The translations under genes and the position numbers were made by a program. Positions 1 through 10,879 of a stretch of 64,000 nt of DNA are shown piece by piece (the stretch's first letter is position 1; the number at the start of each line of letters is the position of its first letter). The DNA is taken from positions 310,001 through 374,000 of the forward strand of contig JAVTVJ010000071.1 of assembly GCA_034509425.1 (NCBI GenBank), in the 5' to 3' direction. The notes under the pieces are model-generated. The model ran no database searches, was not told where the DNA came from, and worked only from the letters and a program-made list of their open reading frames with translations. This DNA comes from Eopsaltria australis (lineage: Eukaryota > Chordata > Aves > Passeriformes > Petroicidae).

Positions 1-3000
1 CAGGCTGCCAAAAGCAGAGCAGTAGCAGTGACAGCAGAATCTTCGACAAGATGCAAATTGTCTCGAATGCACTGAGGGGAAAAAGAAAAAGAGCTCTGTG
101 TGCACTTCAGCTGTCTCTCTGCTTGGGATGTCTGCAGGAGCCTTTGGAGTCTGGGATGGCTGTGTTTGGGTTTTGCATCTGTTGCTTTTGACAGCAGACA
201 CGTCCTGGTCCTGTGCTCCCCACGCAGGGTGAGCTCACAGCAGCGCTGGCGTCGGGGTCCATCCGCTGCCGGCCCGGCCGCGCGTCCCGCACGGAACACT
301 CGGAGCCTCGGGCCCTTCCTTAGCTGGAACGAGAGCATGGACAGACGCCAGGCTCTGGGGAAGAAGCAGCATCTGAAAATTGGGTAGTTAAGTGCCTGCA
401 GAGTGTCCTGCTGGAGGAGGAATCTGGCAGATTTCGGCAGCGTTGCCTTTGGCTCAGTCACTTTGGGGTCACCTCGGTAGCAGGAGGGGACGCTGCCTTC
501 TGCCAGGTAACCTCTGACTGTGGTTTTTTTCCCTTTAATGAGAAACCTGGAGCCTCACAGGCTGTTTAACTACAGTGCAGGCAGTGAGGCGTGACCAAAG
601 CCAAGCCTTTTTCCAAGCACTCGTGTCTCTGCAGGCGAGTCGGCTGCACGGGCATCCCGCAGGGCTCCCAGTGAGGACACGGGTCACTGGCACATCCCTG
701 CCCTCCCTCGGGGCCATTGGAGGGCAGAGACAGGGCTCAGGAGTGTCCCCTCATGGTGCTGTGTGTTTGTGCCTCTCCATGGAGGGGGCTCAGAGGAAGC
801 TGAAGGCCAGGCTGGGGGATGAAGGCCCCCCTGACTGCCTGGCAGCCAGTCTGTGCCAGCTGGGACCCAGGATGGGACTCACCCTACCCACTTCCAGGTG
901 TCTGCCTGGGCTGATGGTTCAGCTCTTTGAGTTGTCAGTGGAGCAGAGGAGTTCTGCTACAGGTAATGCATTTCAGCCTCTGTGTCCCTGCCCTGGCTGA
1001 GCCCAGCTGGGGGTTGGTTCCTGACAGAGCACACAGTGAGGTGTTGGGATGAAGGAGCTGTCGGGTGTCCCTCACTGCCCCAAAATGTGGGTGACAGTGA
1101 GAGCTCTGGCCCAGGCCAGCCCTGAGCCTCCCTTGCTCTGCTCAGCCCCACAGAGCTGGGGCACCCAGGAGGAACGTGCAAGGTAAAAGCACTTGTCACA
1201 AGGAATAAAACAGGAAACACATCTTGGGAAAGTCTTTTTGGTTCTAATTGGCGTCTCTGAGGCTGCTGCTGGAGGCTCCTGGAGGACTGGGCTGATGGCA
1301 GAGCACATCAGAGAGCCCTGCTCTCCCCACTGAGCCCGTCCTCAGAGGACCTGGGGAGGGGCTGGGTGGGAGCTGGGGCTGCTCTGTGCCCTCAGAGGGG
1401 CACTGGGACGTGGCATCTGCTGACCTGTGGCCAGCACCAAAGGGTAAAACCAAAAAGCAGCCGTGGCCCAAGCAGAGCAGCTCTGCCCCTTGGCTCATCT
1501 GAGGGCATTTGGGTGCAGACAGGTTTAAAGTCTGGCTCATCTCTGTGGCTGGCAAAGGTTAAAAGATCTCCAGTGTCTTTGTATTTAATTCTCTCTTTTA
1601 GTGGCAGATTATTGTTTTCCATGGGAGATGAAATCCGGAGGGGTTTGAAGGACATTCCTCCTGCACCAGGGGCTGGAATGATTTGTTCAGAGCTGCTATG
1701 CTTTGTCTCTCCTTGTTAAGTACCCAGGGAATACAGACTGGCACCGAGGGAATTTAATGTGACACATAAAAATAAGGAGTGCAGGAGGAAGCTGTAGGCT
1801 TCACAGTATTTAACTACCTTATATCCTTGCTACAGAGCAAGCAATTTTCTTGGAGTTTGAGTGGGAGAACAACTCTTGCCCTGCCTTGAGGGCTGCACTG
1901 TGGGAGAGCGAGAGCCACCAGCCCCGTGCTGCTCATGAGGGATCACGGCTGTGCCAAAGGAGATTAGCACCAAAAAGGGCTCAACGCTGGAAAGTGAGCA
2001 TGGGTGAAAATGTAAATAGGATCAGCAAGCTTGTTTAGTTTTTATACATGAAAATTACACATCACCATTGTCACAGCTCATTTGGCTGCCGGCTGTTCCT
2101 GCTGTCCGTGTGGCACGAAGGGAAGGGCTGGCTGTGAGCTCTGCCCTTGCCAGCATCTTCTCTGCACTCCCCAGCTTCAGCCCTGGCTCTGTGCAGGGGG
2201 ATGGAGCCACAGAGCACCAAGATGGGCAGGCTGAGGGTGCAGAGTGGGCCCAGGCATTGGGAACTGCAGGTTTTGGGTACCCGAGGTGTGACAGTCACCT
2301 TCTGTGGGCACTTCAGTCCCTCCCTGTTCCTCCCCCACACAGGGCAGTAATACTTTACTTTCCAAACCTGTGAGAGAAATCCCATCACTTGCTCTGGCCA
2401 TCTTTGTCCATTTCAAAACGCCCTCTCAAGCCATCTCTCTCAGGGAGATGAATTCCTCACACACACGCTGCGTTCCTGTCAGGTGAGGTGTCTGTCAGGG
2501 GAGTTAATCCCCGTTAATCCCTTCCCTCCTCTCCCCGAGCCGAGCACACAATCTCCCACTGTTACAGGAATGCACATCAAATGTGGCTCTTTGGCTTGAA
2601 ATTTGTGAACAAGAAAAGGGGAGGGGATGTTTCTGGTGGGATGCTGCTGCCCACCAGCTGGAGGTCACTGCCCTGGCAGCAGCAGCTCCTTGTGTTAATC
2701 ACAGGGGGTTTGTTCCCAATCCAAGAAAGTCACTGCTCGTGCACCAAGTGGGCAGCCTGGAGCCTTCAGCAGCAACCTGCCTCTTCTTACTCACTGATTT
2801 TGTGCAGCTGAGGGGTGCACAGAACAATTCACATGATGTGTTTCCATCCTCTCACAGCTCATGGTGTGCAGAGTCACCACTCAGGTGAGCCCCAGGTGTC
2901 CCTTGGCCTTGCTCACGGGCTGTGTGGTGCAGGGCAGATGGATCTGGCCTTGGTCTGGTGTCTGCAGGCACTCTGGGCCAGTGGCAGTAGCTCTTCCCAG

Positions 3001-4459
3001 CACAATGACCCTGACCAGCACAGTCTGTGAACTGGCCTTTGGGAAAACACTGAATGAACCCCCCTCGTGGGCTGCAGAGCCATTTAGTCCCGACTCTGCT
3101 GTTTAAACAACTCTCAGACAAATAAATGCCTTTGTGCCTGGCTGTCAGCTCAGGCTGTGCTGTCCTGTCCCCTCCCAGCTCTCCAGGAATCCTGTGTGTG
3201 GGATCTGACCTGCTGAGGGAGGGGGAGGCAGAGGAGCCCCATCAGGGGGTGTTGAGGGCTTTGCCTCCTGCCACCCACTGCTGTTTGCCGCTGCTGTTTG
3301 CTAAAGGGCTGCAGGGCAGCTCTCCCTCGTGCAGAGAGATCTCTGGGCATCTCTTATCTCTGGTGTTAATTCCCTGTTTCCCTGAACACTCCTCTGTGGC
3401 CGAGGGCCGTGTGCCACCCTGCTCTGCTGTCACCACACCCTCCATGGAAGCGACAGTGGTGCTGCTTGGCAGGAGCAGAGCAGCTGCTGGCGTGGCCGGG
3501 AGCAAGAACACGCTCGGAGGGTGGCTGCTCAGGGGCTGCATTTAAAGCAGGTAGCACTCAGCAAAGCACACAAGCTGAAATCCCACTAAAGTGTGGATGG
3601 GAAGGGGTAGGAAACCCTTGCTGCCCTTTATGGAGGGTGCTGGGCAATCTCACCTGCCCTCACCTTCCCTGCGGCCAGCCTTAATTGGGTTTCTCTTATA
3701 AAACCAAAATGTGGAGCAGTGAAGCGCTGTCGGCTCACACTTTCTGCTGGGACTCTCTGGGGAGCAGAGGGAGGCAGGGCCAGGGAGGGGTCTGGGCTCG
3801 AGCTGAAGCCTGCAGTCACAGCAGCGTGGGGAGACAGGTCCTGCTGAGCTCTGCCCAGGTAGGAAGGCAGGGAAGCAGGTTGTGACTGTCTTTTAAAGGG
3901 GGGTAGGGTCTGTGTGCTTCTGCTCTGCAGGGGGAAGCAGGTAGAAAATGGGTTTTAACAGTGTGGGGTGACCAGAGCATCTCTGACCCTTCCTGGAGCT
4001 GGAGGAGACACCTGACCTTCCCCTGCTGCCAGGGAAGGCAGTGCAGGTTTCCCTGTGGCCGTGGAGGGAGATTGAGCAGAACTCAGAGCCCCTGCTCAGG
4101 CATGCAGGGGGCTGGGGTTTGCCTGGGCACTGTTACACGATGTTTAAAGCCTCTGTGTGTGCCTCCCACGGGAGGTGGCTGTAAGCCAGGCCCCGGGGCT
4201 AAAGGCTGGAAGCAGCTCCCAGAGCAGGCTGTGGGTGGGAGGGGAGGGCAGTGCTCGTGTGCTGCAGCTCTGCTCGTGCCCAAGGTCGGTACATGGGGCA
4301 GAGCTCCCAGCCTTGGAAGCCTTCCCCCTCCTCCTCCTCATCCTTCTCCTCCTGCTGCTGCCAGGACATGCTGGAGGTCAGGTCAGGAGGGTGCTGTAAC
4401 TGGGTGATGTCCATTCACACACCTGATGTGGCTCCTGTTGTCCCCTCCTGTCCCCACAG
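1..4459 (+). other. ANKS1A: ANKS1A intron (partial at window start)
   Basis: No coding exon was found here on either strand. The first ANKS1A exon in the window starts at 4460 with the middle of the SAM1 domain, so the exon with the first half of SAM1 must lie upstream of position 1. The stretch is GC-rich unique-looking DNA. Short open frames are present but none carries a recognisable motif or a matched pair of splice sites. Confidence 0.7.
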
Positions 4460-4558
4460 GGCTGTAATGTCATGGAAGACCAGGATCTCCGGGATATCGG
4501 GATCGGTGACCCGCAGCACCGCCGGAAGCTGCTGCAGGCTGCTCGCTCCCTCCCGAAG
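4460..4558 (+). CDS. ANKS1A: ANKS1A exon: second half of SAM domain 1
   Basis: Acceptor tccccacag ends at 4459 and the donor gt is at 4559. The exon is 33 codons, phase 0 at both ends, reading [16 protein letters not shown] and then [13 protein letters not shown]. This is the MEDQDL...IGI...HR core of a SAM domain. The preceding exon with the start of SAM1 is not in the window. Confidence 0.93.
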
Positions 4559-7500
4559 GTCAGCACCAGCAAAGGATGGGGCATTGCCAAGCATGGCTGT
4601 GAACACAGGGGAAACAAAAGCCAGTCCCTGCCTCTCTGGCCATGGAGGAGTCTCATGGGCTCTGGGAAGGGTTTGGGGAATAGCAGGGAGGAGGAGGAGT
4701 ATGCTGGTCCTCCAGGCTATGTGGATGATGGTAGCTCCATGCTGGGACTGTTCCTCCTGCCAGTCTGGATCCCAAACACATTCTTTGTTTATACAGTGCT
4801 TTTGTTACTGGCTAGTGGAGATGGTGATGGCCTGTAAACTAATTTTCATTGACCCTATATCCCTTGGGATCCCAGCTCCTGCAGCTTTTAACACCTTTCT
4901 TGTGCTTTCACAGTTGAAACCCCTGGGCTGTGATGGGAATAGCCAGCCATCAGTTCCTGCATGGCTCGACTCCCTGGGGCTGCAGGATTACATCCAGTCC
5001 TTCCTCTCGAGTGGCTACAGCTCTATCGACACTGTGAAAAACCTCTGGGAGCTGGAGATAGTAAATGTGAGTGTCACCCTTCTCCTGCCAGGACAGCGAG
5101 GTCCTGCCCTGTTCCCTGGGGCTGGGACTTGCCACAAGTCTCTCAGAGTGGCTTTGTGCCCATGGTGACCGTGATCTGTCCCTGCAGGTGCTGAAAGTGA
5201 ACCTGCTGGGCCATCGGAAGAGGATCATTGCCTCGCTGGCAGACAGGCCCTACGAGGAGCCACCAGCCAAGCCACCACGATTCTCACAGCTGAGAGTGAG
5301 TCCCTGCTCGTGGTTCCCTGCCTGGCTTACGTGGCAGTGCTGGGAGAAATCCTGCCATGGCCAGTGGTGTGTGTTCAGCTGCTCACCTCATCCTCTCCAG
5401 CCACTCAGGCAGCAAATACTTGCGCAGGGGCAACCCTGCCATTGCAGTGAGTGGGGCAAGATAATTCCAGCCCTTGCAGGTCAGCCTCTGGATGCTGACC
5501 CTGTGGCAAAGGTCAGGCTGCCCCTTGGGATCAGGTGCCTGCACTGAAGGGGTTCAGGGTGCCAGTCCCACCTCTGTCCTGCACGGAGGGGAGCTCTGAG
5601 CCCATTTTCTTGCCTTTATTTCCTGGTCAGAGATGTGGGAGCTTTCAGCAGGCAGGAGTGACCCAGCCCAGCTGGAGACGGGCTGCAGCTGGGACTTGGT
5701 GTTTGATTGCACCCTTGGGATCCGGAGCCCTCTCCTGGGCTGGCTGGGCTGCTGAGAGCTCCCGCTCTCGCTGCCAAATAGCACTCGACAAGATGTGTGG
5801 ATGTTGATTTTTGCTGCAGGAGTGGCAGCATTTGGATGTCAGGCCCTTGTTATGGGGTTTGGCTGGGGGGGAAGCATCACATTCCCTGTTCTTCCTGAAA
5901 ACTGGCTTTTGAGAGCTGAGTTTGGCAAAAGCTGCTGGGCTCAGAGCGACCCTGTAAGCTCAGGAATGGGGCAGCATGTCGTGCTGCCTCCTCCCAGAGA
6001 TTGCTAATCAGCTTCCTGGAGCAGGAACTGGAGTGATTAGAGTTTACCCATCCTAAACATCTGGTCCTTGCCCTGCTGCAGAGCTCTGCCCTCTTGAATT
6101 CCCAAGGCTTTCCAACCCAAACAGCTTTAGCTGAAGTGAGTTGGGCTGCTGTGCCCTGCTTGCTGATCTGGAATTTTGTAGGAACTGGGTTCAGGTGTGA
6201 TAATAGAGTTCACACTGGTGCTGCACTGGGAGGGCACCCAGTACAGACCCTGCACCTTCACCCTCTGCTCAACCCCCTGTGTTGGGCAGCAGGAGCCCAG
6301 GAGAGCCCAGCAGCCAAGGATCTGCACCATGAGCCGAGCCGGACGGGGCTGAAGGCAGCAGGGAGAGGCTGCTTTGGTGCAGCTCAGCTGCTTGAGATGC
6401 TGCCCGGGGAGGCTGGGTGGGAGAATGGGCCATTTGCAGCATTTCCTGGCGCTGCAGCTGGTGCGCTCCAGCGCGGGGGGCGGGCGGGCGTCAATGGCAA
6501 ATCAAGCGAGTGGGCTGAATGGCACTAACGCGGCCGCAGCTGTGCCGAGGCTCCGGCCGTGCCTGCGGGCTCTGGGCGCGCTCTGGCGGCGGCTCCCGGG
6601 GCTCCTCTGCTGGGGTGGCTGATCATCACTGCCCTCGGGGGCTTTAGGGGAGCCCACCCCTCTGGAATCACCTTGCCCCCAGCCCAGTGTGACCTCTGCC
6701 CTCCTGGGATGAGCGTGCTGAGGCTGAGGCGTGCTGGGCAGAAAGGGCTCAGTACATCGCTGAAACCATCCTGGAGCAAATGAGCTGTTAGAAGATAAAG
6801 GGTGGGATTGGCACTGAGGCAGGAGCTCCCAGAGCAGGAGCTGAGCCCATTAATCCTCTCACTGCACCCTGTGTTGGGCGATGTAGAGGGAGTGATGGGG
6901 GGCACAGCCCAGCCCAGACTGACTGGGACCCTTTGTGGTGTGTGCTCCTTCCAGTGCCAGGATTTGATGTCCCAGACATCGTCACCCCTGAGCCAGAATG
7001 ATTCCTGCACAGGCAGATCTGCTGATCTCCTGCTGCCTGCTGGGGACACTGTCAAGAGGCAGCACGATCGTGGCACTGAGGTTGCTCCCTACTCCAGAGT
7101 TGAGCGCTACAAAGCACAGGTTAGTGGGTGCTTTTGTGTGTCCTGGGGGCTCTCTGCACAGGCTCCCCTGTCTCTGGAGCCAGGGAGGAGGTAGAATAAT
7201 GCAGGGAGGGAGCTGGTCAGGCTCAGCTTCCCTCAGACATTAAAGCCAGCAGCTCCTTTATGCCTCAGTTTCACCTAAAAACGCATGGCTCACACTTCCA
7301 TCAGCACTGGCACCTTCACCTGCCATGTGCCACCTCTGCCCAACTCCTGGAGGACTTGGCCACTGCCAACCTCAAACCCCTCAGCTCAAAGAGCCCTCCT
7401 GAGAGCTGTTCCAGCCCAGGTTGAACATCTTGTGGCTTCACATGCGTGTTTCTGCCCATGCAGGAGGACCGTCGGGAGTCCAAGCTGACCCTGCGCCCCC

Positions 7501-10500
7501 CCAGCCTGGCAGCCCCATATGCCCCAGTCCAGAACTGGCAGCACCAGCCTGAGAAGCTCATCTTTGAGTCCTGCGGGTACGAGGCCAACGTAAGTGGCTT
7601 TTGGATTGGGGACGGTGAGGATGAGGAGGCTCTGGGGGGTTCAGGCTGTTGAGTGTGGGGTCTCAGGGCGATGACATTGCCTTGGGAGTGGCAGGGTTTA
7701 ACATCTCTCCCTCCTTCACACAGTACTTGGGCTCCATGTTGATCAAAGACCTCCGAGGGACAGAGTCTACACAGGACGCCTGTGCCAAGATGAGGGTAAG
7801 GAGACCCTGGGGCTGGGGGCTTCACTTGCAGCCTCTGATGGATGATATGGGTTGGGGAGGGGGGAACTCAGTGGTTCCCCAAATCCTGTGGGGGCCCAGA
7901 CCACCAAACAGAGGCAGTGCCACTGTCTCTGGTGACCTGCCCCTTCCCAGCATTGTTCCCAGTGCCCCGAAAGGTCTGTGCAGTGGGAGAATGGGTGTTT
8001 CCACTGGCAAAGTGAGGGCTGGGTTCTCATTAGATCTCTGTCCCTTCCCCTCTGCGTCCACCAGGAGCTAACTTTCCTCCTCCTGGTCCCAGATCCCCAA
8101 AACCTGCTGTATGGGTCTGAGAGTCTCTGGGGTGGGCTGGGACAATCCCATCCATTCACAACTGTTCACTTGAATGTTCTTCTTTCTGAAGAAATCCACG
8201 GAGCACATGAAGAAGATCCCAACCATAATCCTGTCCATCACGTACAAAGGGGTGAAGTTCATCGATGCCTCCAATAAGGTGAGCTGTAGATGCCTCAAAG
8301 TCAGTGTCTGGAGGGACACAACCTGCAGTCCCACCTGTCTGGGGGCTGCAGATCACTTTTTGTGGCTCCAGAAGCCCTGGCTGGTCCTGAGGAGCTCCTG
8401 GGGCTGGGGGAGAACACAAAGGTGGTGATGATTACCAAGGCTTGGCAGACTGGCTGCTTGTGGACCATGTTGCCATTTATTCCTGCCATGGAGGGGAGCT
8501 GGGACTGGTCTGGCTGGGAGACTCCCCTTCCCTGTCCCCAGGACACCCTCCACAGCCACTGTTTGCTGGGTGTATTTGCCATCCCCAGAAGGGTGACGGG
8601 TGCTTGTGGTTGACCCCGGCAGAATGTCATTGCTGAGCACGAGATCCGGAACATCTCCTGTGCTGCTCAGGACCCTGAGGATCTCTGCACGTTTGCCTAC
8701 ATCACCAAGGACCTGCAGACCAGCCATCACTACTGCCATGTCTTCAGCACTGTGGATGTGGTGAGTGCATTGTCATGTCACCTCTCCCGCTCCTTCACAG
8801 CCCATTTGTTTCATCCCTCACCTTTATTGGCTACTCACAGATTGCTCCTTTCTAGGGTTCTTCCACCCATTTCGACCCTAAAGTAGTCTTGGTTCCAAAT
8901 GCCTGTACTTTGGACCTCTGTGGACAAAGAGAATATTTGTCTGGCTTCATTACTGCCATCTCTAGTGCTGAATAAAGCAGGGCAGGAGCTTTCCCTCCTG
9001 GGGAATGTGCCGTGCACAAACCCCTAACATGCTCTCAATTATGTTGAGCATAATGGGCTGATTTAACAACCTTTTTAACTCAGAGAGGGTAGAAGCGTGA
9101 TTTGCTTTTATACTTGGGCAGAATCGAAATTGCACAAGACTTTTGGGCTATTTTTCTTTATGCTGCTGAACTGCAATGCTGGTGGGGCTTTACAGAGAGT
9201 CCTGGGCAGGGGGTCCTGGAGGAGGCAGCATGGCTCTGGCTCTCCTGCATCAGGAGCTCAGTGGCTTTGCCAGGGACACAGCAGGACATGACCTGCTGAT
9301 GGGAAGGCAGCGGCTCTGCGGCTCTGTCTGTGACCCCAGGGGAGCTGCTGAGCACAGGGGGACTGTGCACAGGGTGATCTGACAGCTTTGTGCTCTCTGT
9401 GCTCTCTCAAAGAACCTGACATACGAGATCATCCTCACATTGGGGCAGGCGTTCGAGGTCGCCTACCAGCTCGCCCTGCAAGCCCAGAGAGCAAAGCCTC
9501 TGGGTGCTGGAGCAGGAGACACGATTGAAACAAAATCTTCCAAACCGGTGCCTAAACCACGAGCAGGCATGAGGAAATCCGCGGTATGTGTGCATGGGCA
9601 GAGAGACCTGCGGGGCTGAGCTGGGGGTTCTTGTGGGCACCACACCCCTACACCTCCCCTGGGTGGTGGGAGGAGCCCACACGGTGCCTGTCCTGCTGCT
9701 GGCACTGCAGGTGTGTGCCTGTGCCAGTCCTGCTGCAGGGTTGGGGCTTCTCCTGGTAGCAGGAGGGCAGGCAGAGGTGGAAATAGCCCAGGTGGGATGG
9801 GGCTTAAGTGCCCTGCTGGGTCCAGCACAGCTTCCACGTGCAAACCCTGCAGAGCCGCAGTGAGATCCAGAAGTGAGCTGCAGGATGGGGTTCCCTATAG
9901 CCACAACCAGCCAAGACTGGAGCTGCTGAGGAGCAGGGACTGCTGCATAAGCCACTGCCTTCCTTTAATGTGTCCTTTTGTCTGTGTTCTGCTTGCTCCC
10001 CCCGCTCAGGTGCCGCTCCCTCCCGACACCCGCTGTTGTTACTGTCACACCTGTACAACACACCGCCCCTCCTACCTGCCGCTGCAGTCTGTTAGTCCTG
10101 GAGCGAAGGTCTTTACCCTTCCTTCCTTCTTCCTGCCATCCTCCCTTCCCAACCGACCCGGGCTGCCTCCCCACACCCTATGTTTCCTGCTGTGCCCCCG
10201 TGTCCTGCCTCGCTGTTGTTCCTCCCCCTGCTCGTTCTGGCCCACGGCGGGGGTTCGGATGAATCCCAGGGATCTGCCGCTCCCACCCACCCCTGCTGAT
10301 GCAGTGTGGCAGCTCTCAGCTAACCCCGCTGCTCCTGCTGGGGTGGTAACTTCCCCGTGACACCCTGATTTAGCAGCACAAGAGGAAAGAGCTATGCTTG
10401 GTCAGGAGGGTAAATCACGTGGGAGCTCACCTGCCAGGAGCTGTCTCCCTCTGTCCCGTTTCTGTAGCGCTCCGTTTTTCATGCTTGTTTGAGATGAGCG

Positions 10501-10879
10501 AAGCTGTCGCTGATGGTGACAGGGACTCGCAGCCTAATGCAGGGAGTCATCTTGGGATGCTGGGTTGAGACTGACGTGGCCAGACATGTTTTAGCTGTGA
10601 AGGACTCAAATGCCTCCCCAGCCAGAGCTGCTTTCCTGCACACGTGCACGTTTTTGGGACGGGCAATAGGCAGGCAGGCGCTCCGTGCTTTGAATCCCCA
10701 CTCGTTCTGTCCCAGAAGCACGAGTGTCCTAACATGTCCTTTCTCTCCTTATTTCTTAGCTGGATCCCCCTGAAGTGGACCAAGACTCCCAGTCTCATGC
10801 CAGTGTGTCCTGGGTCGTGGACCCCAAGCAGGACTCCAAGCGGACCCTCAGCACTAAGTATGAGACCACTATCTTCTAA
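4460..10879 (+). CDS. ANKS1A: ANKS1A (Odin), C-terminal 412 residues, 10 exons
   Basis: Adaptor protein of the cytoplasm and ER/endosomal membranes that binds EphA and EGF-family receptors and controls their trafficking and signalling (known for the family). The joined exons are 4460-4558, 4914-5066, 5188-5295, 6955-7119, 7464-7589, 7724-7795, 8192-8278, 8623-8760, 9413-9583 and 10760-10879. All junctions are GT-AG and phase 0. They encode the second half of SAM1, a complete SAM2 ([12 protein letters not shown] to [10 protein letters not shown]), a serine-rich linker, a PTB domain from [20 protein letters not shown] to [12 protein letters not shown], and a tail with a proline/lysine motif KPVPKPR and terminal TKYETTIF. 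The ankyrin repeats lie outside the window. The tail ([12 protein letters not shown]) and the linker ([20 protein letters not shown]) fit ANKS1A rather than the paralogue ANKS1B, and the neighbour SCUBE3 agrees. Confidence 0.95.
4914..5066 (+). CDS. ANKS1A: ANKS1A exon: SAM domain 2, first part
   Basis: Acceptor tgctttcacag, donor aat|gtgagt. It has 51 codons, phase 0, with the SAM signature [16 protein letters not shown] followed by [23 protein letters not shown]2 of Odin is known to take part in SAM-SAM interactions with Eph receptors and SHIP2-like partners. Confidence 0.95.
5188..5295 (+). CDS. ANKS1A: ANKS1A exon: end of SAM2 and proline-rich linker
   Basis: Acceptor ccctgcag, donor aga|gtgagt. 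It has 36 codons, phase 0. It reads [20 protein letters not shown], which closes the SAM2 helix bundle, and then [16 protein letters not shown], a proline-rich linker with possible SH3-binding character (inference). Confidence 0.95.
5296..6954 (+). other. ANKS1A: ANKS1A intron with a CpG-rich cluster
   Basis: An intron of about 1.7 kb between the SAM2 and linker exons. At about 6470-6610 the sequence becomes dense in CG dinucleotides and GC boxes (gggggcgggcgggcg near 6475, a cggccgc at 6531). No coding exon was found inside it. Confidence 0.75.
6955..7119 (+). CDS. ANKS1A: ANKS1A exon: serine-rich linker before PTB
   Basis: It has 55 codons, phase 0, donor cag|gttagt. It begins [16 protein letters not shown] and continues with [15 protein letters not shown], a linker typical of ANKS1A. 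The acceptor is a tandem site, ccag|tgccag, so use of the second AG would start the exon at 6961 and drop Cys-Gln. I chose the upstream site because the mammalian protein, as I remember it, has CQD here. Confidence 0.9.
7464..7589 (+). CDS. ANKS1A: ANKS1A exon: start of PTB domain
   Basis: Acceptor cccatgcag, donor aac|gtaagt. It has 42 codons, phase 0. It reads [20 protein letters not shown] and then [17 protein letters not shown]. The last part is the first beta strand of the phosphotyrosine-binding domain. Confidence 0.95.
7724..7795 (+). CDS. ANKS1A: ANKS1A exon: PTB domain, strand 1 and helix
   Basis: Acceptor cacacag, donor agg|gtaagg. It has 24 codons, phase 0: [20 protein letters not shown] then AKMR. 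YLGS is the conserved PTB opening motif. Confidence 0.96.
8192..8278 (+). CDS. ANKS1A: ANKS1A exon: PTB domain middle
   Basis: Acceptor tttctgaag, donor aag|gtgagc. It has 29 codons, phase 0, encoding [20 protein letters not shown] and VKFIDASNK, the strands that form the peptide-binding sheet of the PTB fold. Confidence 0.96.
8623..8760 (+). CDS. ANKS1A: ANKS1A exon: PTB domain, [13 protein letters not shown] block
   Basis: Acceptor ccccggcag, donor gtg|gtgagt. It has 46 codons, phase 0: [18 protein letters not shown], then [34 protein letters not shown] and FAYITKD are hallmark PTB blocks of the ANKS1 family. Confidence 0.96.
9413..9583 (+). CDS. ANKS1A: ANKS1A exon: C-terminal PTB helix and KPVPKPR linker
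   Basis: Acceptor ctctcaaag, donor gcg|gtatgt. It has 57 codons, phase 0. It encodes [20 protein letters not shown], the long C-terminal helix of the PTB domain, followed by [14 protein letters not shown], a proline/basic linker. Confidence 0.95.
9584..10759 (+). other. ANKS1A: Last ANKS1A intron, with a possible alternative exon
   Basis: An intron of 1.18 kb. It has one unusually strong internal acceptor at 10009 (long pyrimidine tract, then ccgctcag). A phase-0 open frame of 116 codons and a stop follows, 10010-10360. See findings. The chosen model skips it. Confidence 0.7.
10760..10879 (+). CDS. ANKS1A: ANKS1A last coding exon
   Basis: Acceptor atttcttag. It has 39 codons and the stop TAA at 10877-10879. 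It reads [20 protein letters not shown] and [19 protein letters not shown]. The end KYETTIF is shared by ANKS1A and ANKS1[13 protein letters not shown] favours ANKS1A. Confidence 0.96.
   Translation: MDPPEVDQDSQSHASVSWVVDPKQDSKRTLSTKYETTIF

Noticed and set aside
4251..5168. Single long frame of 305 codons covering the ANKS1A SAM2 exon
   Set aside because: Only the part 4914-5066 is coding. The rest is intron that happens to stay open, and it reads the SAM1 exon in the wrong frame.
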